Assembly: GCA_030605675.1 (NCBI GenBank)
Contig: JAUWHV010000038.1
Span: 1 to 5,620 of the forward strand
Source of the DNA: Deltaproteobacteria bacterium
GTDB taxonomy: Bacteria > Desulfobacterota > Dissulfuribacteria > Dissulfuribacterales > UBA3076
Direction: 5' to 3'
Length of the DNA: 5,620 bases
Shown here: positions 1 through 5,588 of the stretch, piece by piece
Numbering within the stretch: the stretch's first letter is position 1
Layout of the letters: the number at the start of each line of letters is the position of its first letter
Program-made: the position numbers and the translations under genes
The notes under the pieces: generated by a model
What the model was told of the DNA's origin: nothing
The model's input: the letters and a program-made list of their open reading frames with translations, nothing else
The model's database searches: none

Positions 1-25
1 GAGCTGGCCCATTAAGTTAGCGCTT
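1..25 (+). repeat. 25-bp direct repeat, copy 1
   Basis: Identical over 25 bases to 280-304. It begins GAGCTGGCCC and ends TTAGCGCTT. This copy begins at the first base of the window, so the true repeat may extend further left. It contains the palindromic hexamer AGCGCT. Two copies 279 bp apart, same orientation, could be a dispersed intergenic repeat or the footprint of a duplication or insertion. Confidence 0.85.
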
Positions 26-87
26 CTGTGGGTGGTTTTGGTATAGTTTTTGGGTCTTGGGAATGATTTTTAAAATATTTGGAACAA

Positions 88-112
88 CGAATATCGAATA
101 TCGAACAAGGAA
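88..112. repeat. Inverted repeat, left arm (TTCGATATTCG family)
   Basis: Reads CGAATATCGAATATCG followed by AACAAGGAA. It is a perfect 25-bp reverse complement of 240-264, with 127 bases between the arms. Each arm contains a short internal duplication (CGAATAT, CGAATAT). From general knowledge, AT-rich intergenic repeats of this kind occur in many environmental bacterial genomes, including Desulfobacterota. I infer that this is a dispersed non-coding repeat; no transposase is present. Confidence 0.85.
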
Positions 113-239
113 CCGCAGAATGTCGAAGGAAGGTAAAAGTTTTTATATTTAGGATCTTTTGATAGATTTTGCGGTTAGAATAATCCATATAGGAAAATCT
201 CTGCCAAACTAAGGGGCAAAAAAACTTCATGATTCGAAA

Positions 240-264
240 TTCCTTGTTCGATATTCGATATTCG
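240..264. repeat. Inverted repeat, right arm (TTCGATATTCG family)
   Basis: Perfect reverse complement of 88-112, reading TTCCTTGTTCG then ATATTCGATATTCG. Pairing may extend weakly inward: AACCGCAGAA (111-120) and TTTTGCGGTT (167-176) are complementary at 9 of 10 positions, which would make a smaller nested stem on the left side. The arm is followed by ATTTGTCCGTGAAAT and then by copy 2 of the direct repeat. Confidence 0.85.
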
Positions 265-279
265 ATTTGTCCGTGAAAT

Positions 280-304
280 GAGCTGGCCCATTAAGTTAGC
301 GCTT
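280..304 (+). repeat. 25-bp direct repeat, copy 2
   Basis: Second perfect copy of the 25-bp repeat at 1-25. It abuts the palindrome at 304-333, whereas copy 1 is followed by unrelated sequence (CTGTGGGTGG). Its GCCCAT (286-291) can also pair with ATGGGC (331-336), which would enclose the palindrome in a larger stem. It ends 50 bp before the start codon of the SPOR gene and is therefore likely in the promoter or 5' leader. Confidence 0.85.
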
Positions 305-333
305 ATGGGGCAGACCTATGTGTCTGCCCTATG
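304..333 (+). repeat. REP-like palindrome in the leader of the SPOR gene
   Basis: GGGCAGAC (308-315) and GTCTGCCC (322-329) form a perfect 8-bp stem around a 6-base loop (CTATGT). Allowing G-U pairs, the stem extends to 304-307 with 330-333, giving about 12 bp. No T-run follows on either strand, so it is not an intrinsic terminator. It ends 10 bases before the ribosome binding site of the SPOR gene. GGGCAGAC-type palindromes are a common class of dispersed intergenic element, so a REP-like origin is likely. A role in mRNA stability or translation is only inference. Confidence 0.7.
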
Positions 334-343
334 GGCTGAATAT

Positions 344-347
344 GAGG
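344..347 (+). promoter_or_regulatory. Ribosome binding site for the SPOR-domain gene
   Basis: GAGG lies 7 bases before the ATG at 355, a standard spacing. This supports the 355 start. It also argues against the overlapping frame that starts at 318, which has no such site and whose ATG falls in the palindrome loop. Confidence 0.6.
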
Positions 348-354
348 TTTAGAG

Positions 355-1017
355 ATGGCTCGATCCAGGAAAAAAAGTCGAAAAATACAGTTTCAGATAA
401 GTTGGGGAGGGCTTATTGCCCTGACCGTATCTACTGTTTGTGTTTTTCTGTGGGTGTTTATTTTAGGTTTCTGGGTTGGTCAGAAGCTGGTTGGACGCAG
501 CCTGGATGAGTCACTCCCGACCCAGGTTGTCGCAAGGGCAGTGCCTGAAGCAAAGGAAGCCACCCCTTCAATTCCAGAAAAAATTGGGGCTTCAGAGGCT
601 CTTAAGCCGGTTACCCAAACAACAAGGAAAGGAAAGATAACCCAGGTAACTCCACTGGATACTAAGGAAAAAGAGCAGCCGGAGGCAAGGAAAGAATCAG
701 TTAAAAAGAAGGTCCGTAGCGCGGATGATGTTAAGCGGCCTGGTCACCAAATCAAAAAGGCAAAGAAGAAGAGCACATACTTTGTGTTGCAAATAGCTTC
801 TTATAGAGAGAGGGAGCGGGCAAATAAAGAGGCCCGAAGGTGGAGAGATAAGGGCTATCGAGCTAAAGTCAGGAGGGCCGACCTTGGTCCTGAGAAGGGG
901 ATCTGGTACCGGGTCCATCTCGGGGAGTTTCGTTCTGTTGAGGACGCTACCAGCTCTGCAAAAAAACTGGCCCAAAAACATGACCTGAGGTCTTATGTCG
1001 TACCCATACGTGATTAG
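355..1017 (+). CDS. Membrane-anchored SPOR-domain protein
   Basis: This 220-residue protein probably sits in the inner membrane with its C-terminus in the periplasm. Seen in the sequence: a basic N-terminus (MARSRKKSRK), one hydrophobic segment at about residues 17-42, a long charged low-complexity linker rich in Lys, Glu, Pro and Thr (about 50-138), and a C-terminal SPOR domain (about 141-218). The domain's landmarks are YFVLQIASYRERERANK near its start, WYRVHLGEFRSVEDA in the middle and the closing strand SYVVPI. SPOR domains are known to bind peptidoglycan strands stripped of stem peptides at division septa (FtsN, DamX, RlpA families). The N-in, single-TM, linker, SPOR layout resembles FtsN, but sequence outside the domain is not diagnostic, so I give no symbol. 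The start is supported by GAGG at 344-347. The stop is 3 bases before the next ATG, suggesting co-translation with the GNAT gene. Confidence 0.88.
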   Translation: MARSRKKSRKIQFQISWGGLIALTVSTVCVFLWVFILGFWVGQKLVGRSLDESLPTQVVARAVPEAKEATPSIPEKIGASEALKPVTQTTRKGKITQVTPLDTKEKEQPEARKESVKKKVRSADDVKRPGHQIKKAKKKSTYFVLQIASYRERERANKEARRWRDKGYRAKVRRADLGPEKGIWYRVHLGEFRSVEDATSSAKKLAQKHDLRSYVVPIRD

Positions 1018-1020
1018 AAA

Positions 1021-1476
1021 ATGATGATACGGAAAGCCAAGATATCAGATGTAAGGTCTATTCGTGCCTTGCTTGCTCACTTTGCAGACCAGGGCTTGCT
1101 GTTGCCGCGTTCTCTCAGCGAGATATATGATCATCTCCGGGATTATACCGTAATGCAGACATCTGATGATAATATCGTGGGTGTCGCTGCGCTTAATATA
1201 TGTTGGGAAGACCTGGCTGAGGTGAAATCTCTGGCGGTAAGCGAAGACTACCAGGCCCGGGGTCTGGGAAGACAGCTTGTGGAGCAGTGCCTTTCAGAGG
1301 CCGTTGTCCTTGGAGTTTACCGGGTCTTTACCCTCACGTACCAGCCGAAATTTTTTGAGAAATTGGGGTTCAAATTAGTGGACAAGAGTTCACTTCCCCA
1401 CAAAATCTGGGCAGACTGTTTGAAGTGTCCAAAATTCCCGGATTGTGACGAAATAGCACTGCTGGTGGAGCTTTGA
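1021..1476 (+). CDS. Short ArgA-like GNAT acetyltransferase, probable N-acetylglutamate synthase
   Basis: This is a 151-residue, cytoplasmic, single-domain GNAT protein. The acetyl-CoA binding signature is visible: VKSLAVSEDYQARGLG at residues 68-83, with Q78, R80, G81 and G83 forming the Q/RxxGxG loop. The tail LPHKIWADCLKCPKFPDCDE (125-144) holds three cysteines, C133, C136 and C142 (CxxCx5C). This family is usually annotated as an N-acetyltransferase related to the short ArgA of Mycobacterium tuberculosis (Rv2747), which makes N-acetylglutamate from acetyl-CoA and glutamate, the first step of arginine synthesis. It lacks the amino-acid-kinase-like domain of classical ArgA. Linkage to argJ two genes downstream supports an arginine role, but the substrate is inferred. 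Translation may start at 1021 or at the adjacent ATG at 1024. There is no clear Shine-Dalgarno site, so coupling to the upstream gene (3-base gap) is likely. Confidence 0.85.
   Translation: MMIRKAKISDVRSIRALLAHFADQGLLLPRSLSEIYDHLRDYTVMQTSDDNIVGVAALNICWEDLAEVKSLAVSEDYQARGLGRQLVEQCLSEAVVLGVYRVFTLTYQPKFFEKLGFKLVDKSSLPHKIWADCLKCPKFPDCDEIALLVEL
1464..1470 (+). promoter_or_regulatory. Ribosome binding site for secA
   Basis: GGTGGAG, with the core GGAG at 1467-1470, lies 10 bases before the secA ATG. The site falls inside the last codons of the GNAT gene, so ribosomes finishing that gene could reload on secA. Confidence 0.55.
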
Positions 1477-1480
1477 TTAT

Positions 1481-4015
1481 ATGATTGGAAATATAGTAGC
1501 AAAGGTGTTTGGCACCAAACACGACAGGGAGGTCAAGAAGCTACAGCCCCTTGTAGATCGTATAAATTCTCTTGAATCAGAAACAAAGGCCTTGTCTGAC
1601 GAAGAACTCAAGGCAAAGACCCCTGAATTCAAGAAGCGGTTTGAACAGGGAGAGTCTCTGGATGAATTGCTCCCGGAGGCCTTTGCGGTCACACGGGAGG
1701 CAGCTCGCAGGGCATTGGGGCTCAGGCCCTTTGACGTGCAGCTTATGGGCGGGATTGTGCTGCATCAGGGCAAAATCGCCGAGATGAAGACCGGTGAAGG
1801 AAAGACTTTAGTGGCCACAATGCCGGTTTATCTGAATGCGCTTACCGGTCGCGGGGTCCATGTGGTTACTGTTAATGACTATCTGGCAACCCGTGATTCG
1901 GAGTGGATGGGCCAGGTATATCGCCTTCTTGGTCTGGATGTTGGGGTAATAGTCCATGGCCTTGATGATACAGAGCGCAAAGCAGCCTATGGGGCCGATG
2001 TGACCTACGGCACCAATAACGAGTTCGGATTCGACTACCTTAGAGACAACATGAAGTACTCCCTTGAGGACATGGTCCAGCGGGAATTTCACTATGCCAT
2101 AGTAGACGAAGTGGACAGCATCCTCATTGATGAGGCCCGGACCCCACTCATCATATCCGGCCCATCCGAAGATTCTACGGATCTTTACTACAGGGTCAAT
2201 CAAATCAGCCCGCACCTGAAGAGGGAAACTGATTTTACAGTGGATGAAAAGGCCAGGGCTGTCAGTCTCACTGAAGAGGGTGTGGAAAAGTGCGAAAAGC
2301 TCCTGGGAGTGAAAAACCTCTATGATCCTGCCCAGGCCGAACTCCTTCACCACGTGCAACAGGCCCTTAAGGCCCATGTCCTGTTCAAGAGGGATATAGA
2401 TTATCTGGTCAAAGACGGACAGGTGGTGATAGTTGACGAGTTCACAGGCCGCATTATGCCGGGAAGACGTTACAGTGATGGGCTGCACCAGGCCCTTGAG
2501 GCCAAAGAAGGCGTAAAGATAGAGAGTGAAAACCAGACCCTGGCCTCCATAACCTTCCAGAACTTTTTCCGCATGTATGAAAAGCTCGCCGGCATGACGG
2601 GTACTGCCGAGACAGAGGCAGCGGAGTTTCAGAAGATTTACAATCTGGATGTGGTTGTAGTCCCCACCCACATGGATATGATTCGCGAGGACTATCCGGA
2701 TGTGGTCTTCAGAACAGAAAGTGAAAAATTCGAAGCTGCAATCAAGGAAATTAAATCCCTTCATGATCAGGGCCGGCCTGTCCTGGTGGGTAGCTCCAGC
2801 GTGGATAATTCAGAGCGGCTTTCAAAGATGTTGAAGCGCCAGGGAATTAAACATGAAGTCCTGAACGCAAAGCATCACGAGAGGGAGGCGGAAATCATAA
2901 CCCATGCCGGGGAGGGAGGCAGGATTACCATTGCCACCAATATGGCAGGCCGGGGGACGGACATAGTCCTGGGCGAGGGAGTGGCCGATAAGGGTGGGCT
3001 GCACATCCTCAGTATCGAGCGCCACGAGTCAAGGCGAATAGATAATCAGCTCAGGGGTAGGTCCGGCCGCCAGGGCGACCTCGGTTCTTCCAGGTTTTAC
3101 CTGTCCCTGGAAGATGATCTCCTGCGCATTTTCGGATCAGACCGCATCTCCGGGATAATGGATAAGTTCGGTATGAATGAAGGAGAGCCCATTGAACACT
3201 CCATGCTGAGTAAGGCCATAGAGAATGCCCAGCGAAAAGTTGAGGCCCACAACTTTGAGATCAGAAAGCACCTACTTGATTACGATGACGTAATGAACAA
3301 GCAGAGAGAGGTGATTTACAGCCAGCGGAGGCAGATACTTGCCGGCGAAGATATGCGGGAGGAGCTCTATGGTTTTATTGATGATATAGCAGCAGATCTT
3401 GTGGATACCTATACGGATGAAAAAGGGCTTTCGGAGGAATGGGACTGGAAGGCCCTGGAGGAACGTCTGCTCGGCAAGTTTTCTGTTCGTCTGGATATTT
3501 CTCAGGAAGAAAGAGTGGATCTTGATCAGGCGGCACTGGAAGAAAAAATAGCCACGGCCGCAAGACATGCCTATGAGAACCAGTTGGCCCTGTTCGGCGA
3601 TGAAGAAATGGCCCGGGTGGAGAGGTTTATAGTTCTCCAGACCTTGGACAACTTGTGGAAGGATCATCTCCTCAATATGGACCATTTAAGAGAGGGTATA
3701 GGGCTGAGGGGCTACGGGCAGAAGGATCCGCTTCAGGAATACAGGCGTGAGGGTTATGACATGTTTATGGCCATGATCCAGCGCTTCAGAGAAGAGGCTA
3801 TAAGCCTCCTGCTCCGGATTCGTCCCATGCGGGAAAGAGAAACTGAAGAGATGGAGGCAAGTCGCAGAAAGCAACAGCAGAGCATGAGCTATGGCCGTGG
3901 AGATGGCGATGACAAGCCAAAGACTGTTAAGCGCAAGGGGCAGAAAGTAGGTCGTAATGACCCATGTCCCTGTGGCAGCGGGAAAAAATATAAGAAATGT
4001 TGCGGAAGGAAATGA
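1481..4015 (+). CDS. secA: SecA, preprotein translocase ATPase
   Basis: This 844-residue protein is the ATP-driven motor that pushes unfolded preproteins through SecYEG. It cycles between the cytosol and the inner membrane. Domains in order: NBD1 with Walker A MKTGEGKT (102-109), VTVNDYLATRDSEWMG (130-144), TNNEFGFDYLRDNM (178-191) and the Walker B/DEAD-like VDEVDSILIDEART (208-221); preprotein cross-linking domain (about 225-375); GMTGTAETEA (371-380); NBD2 with TNMAGRGTDIVLGEG (486-500) and the Arg-rich QLRGRSGRQGD (523-533); helical scaffold and wing (about 570-780), including WKDHLLNMDHLREGIGLRGYGQKDP (726-750, read as consecutive segments); a basic linker; and a C-terminal zinc motif with C829, C831, C840 and C841 (CxCx8CC), which binds SecB or ribosomes in other species. 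Length and NBD2 resemble the short Bacillus-type SecA, without the roughly 30-residue insert of E. coli. The gene is intact. It starts 4 bases after the GNAT stop and overlaps argJ. Confidence 0.99.
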   Translation: MIGNIVAKVFGTKHDREVKKLQPLVDRINSLESETKALSDEELKAKTPEFKKRFEQGESLDELLPEAFAVTREAARRALGLRPFDVQLMGGIVLHQGKIAEMKTGEGKTLVATMPVYLNALTGRGVHVVTVNDYLATRDSEWMGQVYRLLGLDVGVIVHGLDDTERKAAYGADVTYGTNNEFGFDYLRDNMKYSLEDMVQREFHYAIVDEVDSILIDEARTPLIISGPSEDSTDLYYRVNQISPHLKRETDFTVDEKARAVSLTEEGVEKCEKLLGVKNLYDPAQAELLHHVQQALKAHVLFKRDIDYLVKDGQVVIVDEFTGRIMPGRRYSDGLHQALEAKEGVKIESENQTLASITFQNFFRMYEKLAGMTGTAETEAAEFQKIYNLDVVVVPTHMDMIREDYPDVVFRTESEKFEAAIKEIKSLHDQGRPVLVGSSSVDNSERLSKMLKRQGIKHEVLNAKHHEREAEIITHAGEGGRITIATNMAGRGTDIVLGEGVADKGGLHILSIERHESRRIDNQLRGRSGRQGDLGSSRFYLSLEDDLLRIFGSDRISGIMDKFGMNEGEPIEHSMLSKAIENAQRKVEAHNFEIRKHLLDYDDVMNKQREVIYSQRRQILAGEDMREELYGFIDDIAADLVDTYTDEKGLSEEWDWKALEERLLGKFSVRLDISQEERVDLDQAALEEKIATAARHAYENQLALFGDEEMARVERFIVLQTLDNLWKDHLLNMDHLREGIGLRGYGQKDPLQEYRREGYDMFMAMIQRFREEAISLLLRIRPMRERETEEMEASRRKQQQSMSYGRGDGDDKPKTVKRKGQKVGRNDPCPCGSGKKYKKCCGRK
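4004..4010 (+). promoter_or_regulatory. Ribosome binding site for argJ inside the secA 3' end
   Basis: GGAAGGA is formed by the last Gly and Arg codons of secA, directly before the ATG at 4012, whose last two bases begin the secA stop (ATGA). The purine-rich site is close to the start (1 to 4 bases depending on register), typical of coupled re-initiation. It favours 4012 over the upstream in-frame ATG at 3997, which has no well-placed site. Confidence 0.55.
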
Positions 4016-5214
4016 CTCTATTGGTCCCTGGTTTTGTGGGTTCAGCCGTTTCAGCCAATATCAAGTATCCGGGACGCCTTGACTTGGGTCTGATAGCCTC
4101 TAATGAGCCTGCGGTGTTGGCAGCCGTATTTACCAGAAACGAGGTAAAGGCCGCCCCGGTACTTGCAGGGCTTGATCGTCTCAGCAAAGGTGAGCCTTAT
4201 GCCAGGGCTGTTGTGGTAAATAGCGGTAATGCAAATGCCTGCACAGGTCATGATGGGGTGGTCCATGTCCACGAGATCTGCTCTCTCGTGGCCAAGGAAA
4301 TGGGCATAACCCCTGAGGATGTGATGGTCTCTTCAACAGGTGTGATAGGCCAACCTCTCCCCATGGGACGGATAACAGATGCCGTGCCGGCACTTGTGAG
4401 GGGCCTTTCTGAAAATGGGCTGGAAGCTGTGGCGGACGCCATTCTCACTACGGACACGGTTCGGAAGACAGCCACCAGGCACATTGATGTTGGTGGTGTG
4501 GAGGTGACTGTTGCCGGCATGGCAAAGGGCGCTGGTATGATAGGGCCGAACATTGGTCCACCCCAGGCCACTATGCTCTCCTTTATCCTGTCAGACGCAA
4601 GGGTGGACCCGGTCTGGTGGCAGGGCGCACTTGAAAGGACCGTATCAGACACGTTTAACCGGATTACCATAGATGGGGATACCAGTACGAATGACACTGT
4701 TATGGCCCTGGCTAACGGTCTTGCCGGAAATATGGAGATTGACGAGGTTTCATACGGAAAGCCCCTTGAAGCTGTACTCAAAGATTTACTTCAAGACCTG
4801 GCCCGGCAGATTGTCATGGACGGCGAAGGTGTGACCAAGTGTGTTACCGTGGTCGCAAAAGGAGCAAGGACCGGAGAAGAGGCAGATAGAATAGCCCGGA
4901 CTGTTGCTGAATCCCCACTCGTGAAGACGGCTTTTTTCGGGGAAGACCCTAACTGGGGTCGTATTCTTGCTGCAGCAGGCCGTGCGGGTTTCCCTCTGGA
5001 TCAGGGGCTGATCAGTTTGTCCTTTGATGACATCGAAATTGTAAGAATGGGTATGGGTGTTGGCAACGAGGCTGAGGCCCTGGCCAAAAAAGTCATGGCT
5101 GCCGGAGAGTTCACGGTTGTTTTGGACTTGGGTCTTGGGCAAGAAGAGGCCTGTATTCTGACCAGCGACTTTTCAACAGATTATGTGCGAATCAATGCGG
5201 ATTACCGCACCTGA
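4012..5214 (+). CDS. argJ: ArgJ, glutamate N-acetyltransferase (ornithine acetyltransferase)
   Basis: From the ATG at 4012 this is a 400-residue protein, a normal family length. It transfers the acetyl group from N-acetylornithine to glutamate, giving ornithine and N-acetylglutamate in the cyclic arginine pathway. Some members also use acetyl-CoA (bifunctional). ArgJ is made as a precursor that cleaves itself before a conserved threonine. Here that is T187 in PPQATMLSFI (183-192), giving alpha and beta chains with T187 as the nucleophile. Other family landmarks: SSTGVIG (107-113, T109-G110 oxyanion region), KGAGMIGPN (172-180), DGDTSTNDT (221-229), MDGEGVTK (269-276), EDPNWGRI (311-318) and the typical tail TDYVRINADYRT ending at the last residue. 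An in-frame ATG at 3997 would add MLRKE; the ATGA overlap with secA and GGAAGGA at 4004-4010 favour 4012. The gene ends in a tandem stop, TGATAA. Whether it is mono- or bifunctional cannot be read from sequence alone. Confidence 0.97.
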   Translation: MTLLVPGFVGSAVSANIKYPGRLDLGLIASNEPAVLAAVFTRNEVKAAPVLAGLDRLSKGEPYARAVVVNSGNANACTGHDGVVHVHEICSLVAKEMGITPEDVMVSSTGVIGQPLPMGRITDAVPALVRGLSENGLEAVADAILTTDTVRKTATRHIDVGGVEVTVAGMAKGAGMIGPNIGPPQATMLSFILSDARVDPVWWQGALERTVSDTFNRITIDGDTSTNDTVMALANGLAGNMEIDEVSYGKPLEAVLKDLLQDLARQIVMDGEGVTKCVTVVAKGARTGEEADRIARTVAESPLVKTAFFGEDPNWGRILAAAGRAGFPLDQGLISLSFDDIEIVRMGMGVGNEAEALAKKVMAAGEFTVVLDLGLGQEEACILTSDFSTDYVRINADYRT

Positions 5215-5226
5215 TAATTAGCCACC

Positions 5227-5245
5227 CGCTCGCTACGCTCGCTCG
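5227..5245 (+). repeat. Short direct repeat CGCTCGCT
   Basis: CGCTCGCT occurs at 5227-5234 and again at 5236-5243, separated by a single A and followed by CG. It lies 12 bases after the argJ stop. This GC-rich motif is a familiar type of intergenic repeat and directly abuts the ACACAGAC tandem below. Confidence 0.6.
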
Positions 5246-5249
5246 ACAC

Positions 5250-5279
5250 ACACAGACCTACACGGACAAAAACAGACGT
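5250..5279 (+). repeat. Imperfect 10-bp tandem repeat (ACACAGACNN)
   Basis: Three consecutive 10-base units: ACACAGACCT, ACACGGACAA and AAACAGACGT. On the reverse strand this reads as GTCTGT / GTCCGTGT / GTCTGTGT. Dispersed repeats of this style are, from general knowledge, common between genes in Desulfobacterota and other environmental genomes. No coding or regulatory role is evident. Confidence 0.6.
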
Positions 5280-5304
5280 TTTCCCCGCCGACATGCGGGC
5301 AAAA
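5279..5304. repeat. Hairpin with T and A flanks
   Basis: CCCGC (5284-5288) pairs with GCGGG (5295-5299) around the loop CGACAT. After one C-C mismatch, TTTT (5279-5282) pairs with AAAA (5301-5304). The A-run follows the stem instead of a T-run, and the same is true on the other strand, so it does not fit a standard intrinsic terminator. It could still act as a 3'-end stabilising structure for the operon mRNA. Confidence 0.5.
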
Positions 5305-5338
5305 ATTGGCTGTCATGCCATTTGCACTTTCTAATTTC

Positions 5339-5355
5339 ACCGTTCCGTGAACGGT
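5339..5355. repeat. Perfect 7-bp hairpin
   Basis: ACCGTTC (5339-5345) and GAACGGT (5349-5355) form a perfect stem with a 3-base loop (CGT). It is not followed by a T-run. It may be a small regulatory or transcript-end structure, or a repeat remnant. Confidence 0.45.
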
Positions 5356-5393
5356 CACCACTATCCTTTGCTTCAACATGTTTAGGTCAGTTT

Positions 5394-5492
5394 ATAGTTG
5401 TATTTTCTGCCGTCCTTGAGTTCCATTATATGACTATCGGGATTTTCTATATGATGGATGAAGATTATTTTTTAAATTAAAAAAACAACTAT
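5394..5492. repeat. Candidate structured or mobile-like block with short terminal inverted repeats
   Basis: ATAGTTGT (5394-5401) is the reverse complement of ACAACTAT (5485-5492). Inside lies a second stem: CCATTATAT (5423-5431) with ATATGATGG (5449-5457), nine pairs including one G-T. The block is AT-rich. Nested symmetry could mean a small non-coding RNA or a degenerate miniature element, but 8-bp ends are short and chance pairing in AT-rich DNA is possible. No flanking target-site duplication was seen. Confidence 0.25.
5468..5484. repeat. AT-only palindrome
   Basis: TTTTTTAA (5468-5475), a single central A, then TTAAAAAA (5477-5484): perfect 8-bp symmetry made only of A and T. Such sequence melts easily and may bend DNA or bind nucleoid proteins. 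A T-run followed by an A-run is not a terminator. Confidence 0.5.
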
Positions 5493-5538
5493 CTAATTTG
5501 ACATGATCAAGATAATATGGGATGTAAAAAAATAACCG

Positions 5539-5588
5539 TTCAAGGGTTCAGGTGTTCAGGGTTCATGGGTTCACCGAAAATCTGAACC
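5539..5588. repeat. TTCA-based tandem repeat with a small inverted repeat
   Basis: Five consecutive units begin with TTCA: TTCAAGGG, TTCAGGTG, TTCAGGG, TTCATGGG and TTCACCG (5539-5576), with a period of 7 to 8 bases. GGTTCA (5568-5573) then pairs with TGAACC (5583-5588) over a 9-base loop. AACCGTT occurs at both ends (5534-5540 and 5585-5591). GGGTTCAG-type repeats are a familiar intergenic class in environmental bacteria; no gene product is implied. Confidence 0.6.

Larger units (their letters stand above)
1..354. other. Non-coding, repeat-packed upstream region
   Basis: No credible gene lies here. The sequence is AT-rich compared with the genes that follow. It contains a 25-bp direct repeat at its left edge and again at 280-304, a long-spaced inverted repeat (88-112 and 240-264), and a palindrome at 304-333. 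A reverse-strand open frame at 12-230 runs through the inverted-repeat arm and reads as low-complexity translated repeat (the FDIRCSKYF type), so it is not called. I could not find a convincing sigma-70 promoter. The operon promoter should lie here, or further upstream if the operon starts outside the window. Confidence 0.75.

Noticed and set aside
12..230. Reverse-strand open frame of 72 codons in the upstream spacer
   Set aside because: It runs through the inverted-repeat arm, its protein has no recognisable domain, and the part covering the repeat reads like translated repeat.
267..295. Promoter made of TTGTCC and CATTAA or ATTAAG before the SPOR gene
   Set aside because: Spacing of 16-17 is possible, but the match to both consensus boxes is weak and part lies inside the direct repeat. 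I could not support it.
1..304. CRISPR-like array
   Set aside because: There are only two copies of the 25-bp repeat, 279 bases apart, with no regular spacers and no cas genes.
318..509. Forward open frame overlapping the start of the SPOR gene
   Set aside because: It overlaps the well-supported SPOR frame, its ATG falls in the palindrome loop, and it has no ribosome binding site or recognisable product.
1808..2764. Long (318-codon) reverse-strand open frame inside secA
   Set aside because: SecA is full-length with all family motifs on the + strand. The antisense frame is explained by secA codon usage and shows no domain of its own.
4248..4781. Reverse-strand open frame of 177 codons inside argJ
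   Set aside because: It is a shadow of the intact argJ frame. The translation is Ser/Thr/Pro-rich without a family signature.
5279..5304. Intrinsic terminator for the operon
   Set aside because: The stem is short with a mismatch and is followed by A-residues, not a T-run, on either strand.
5498..5518. Promoter made of TTGACA (5498-5503) and TAATAT (5513-5518)
   Set aside because: The boxes look good singly, but the gap between them is only 9 bases, far short of the 16-18 needed. At the right distance the sequence (GATGTA) is a poor -10 box.
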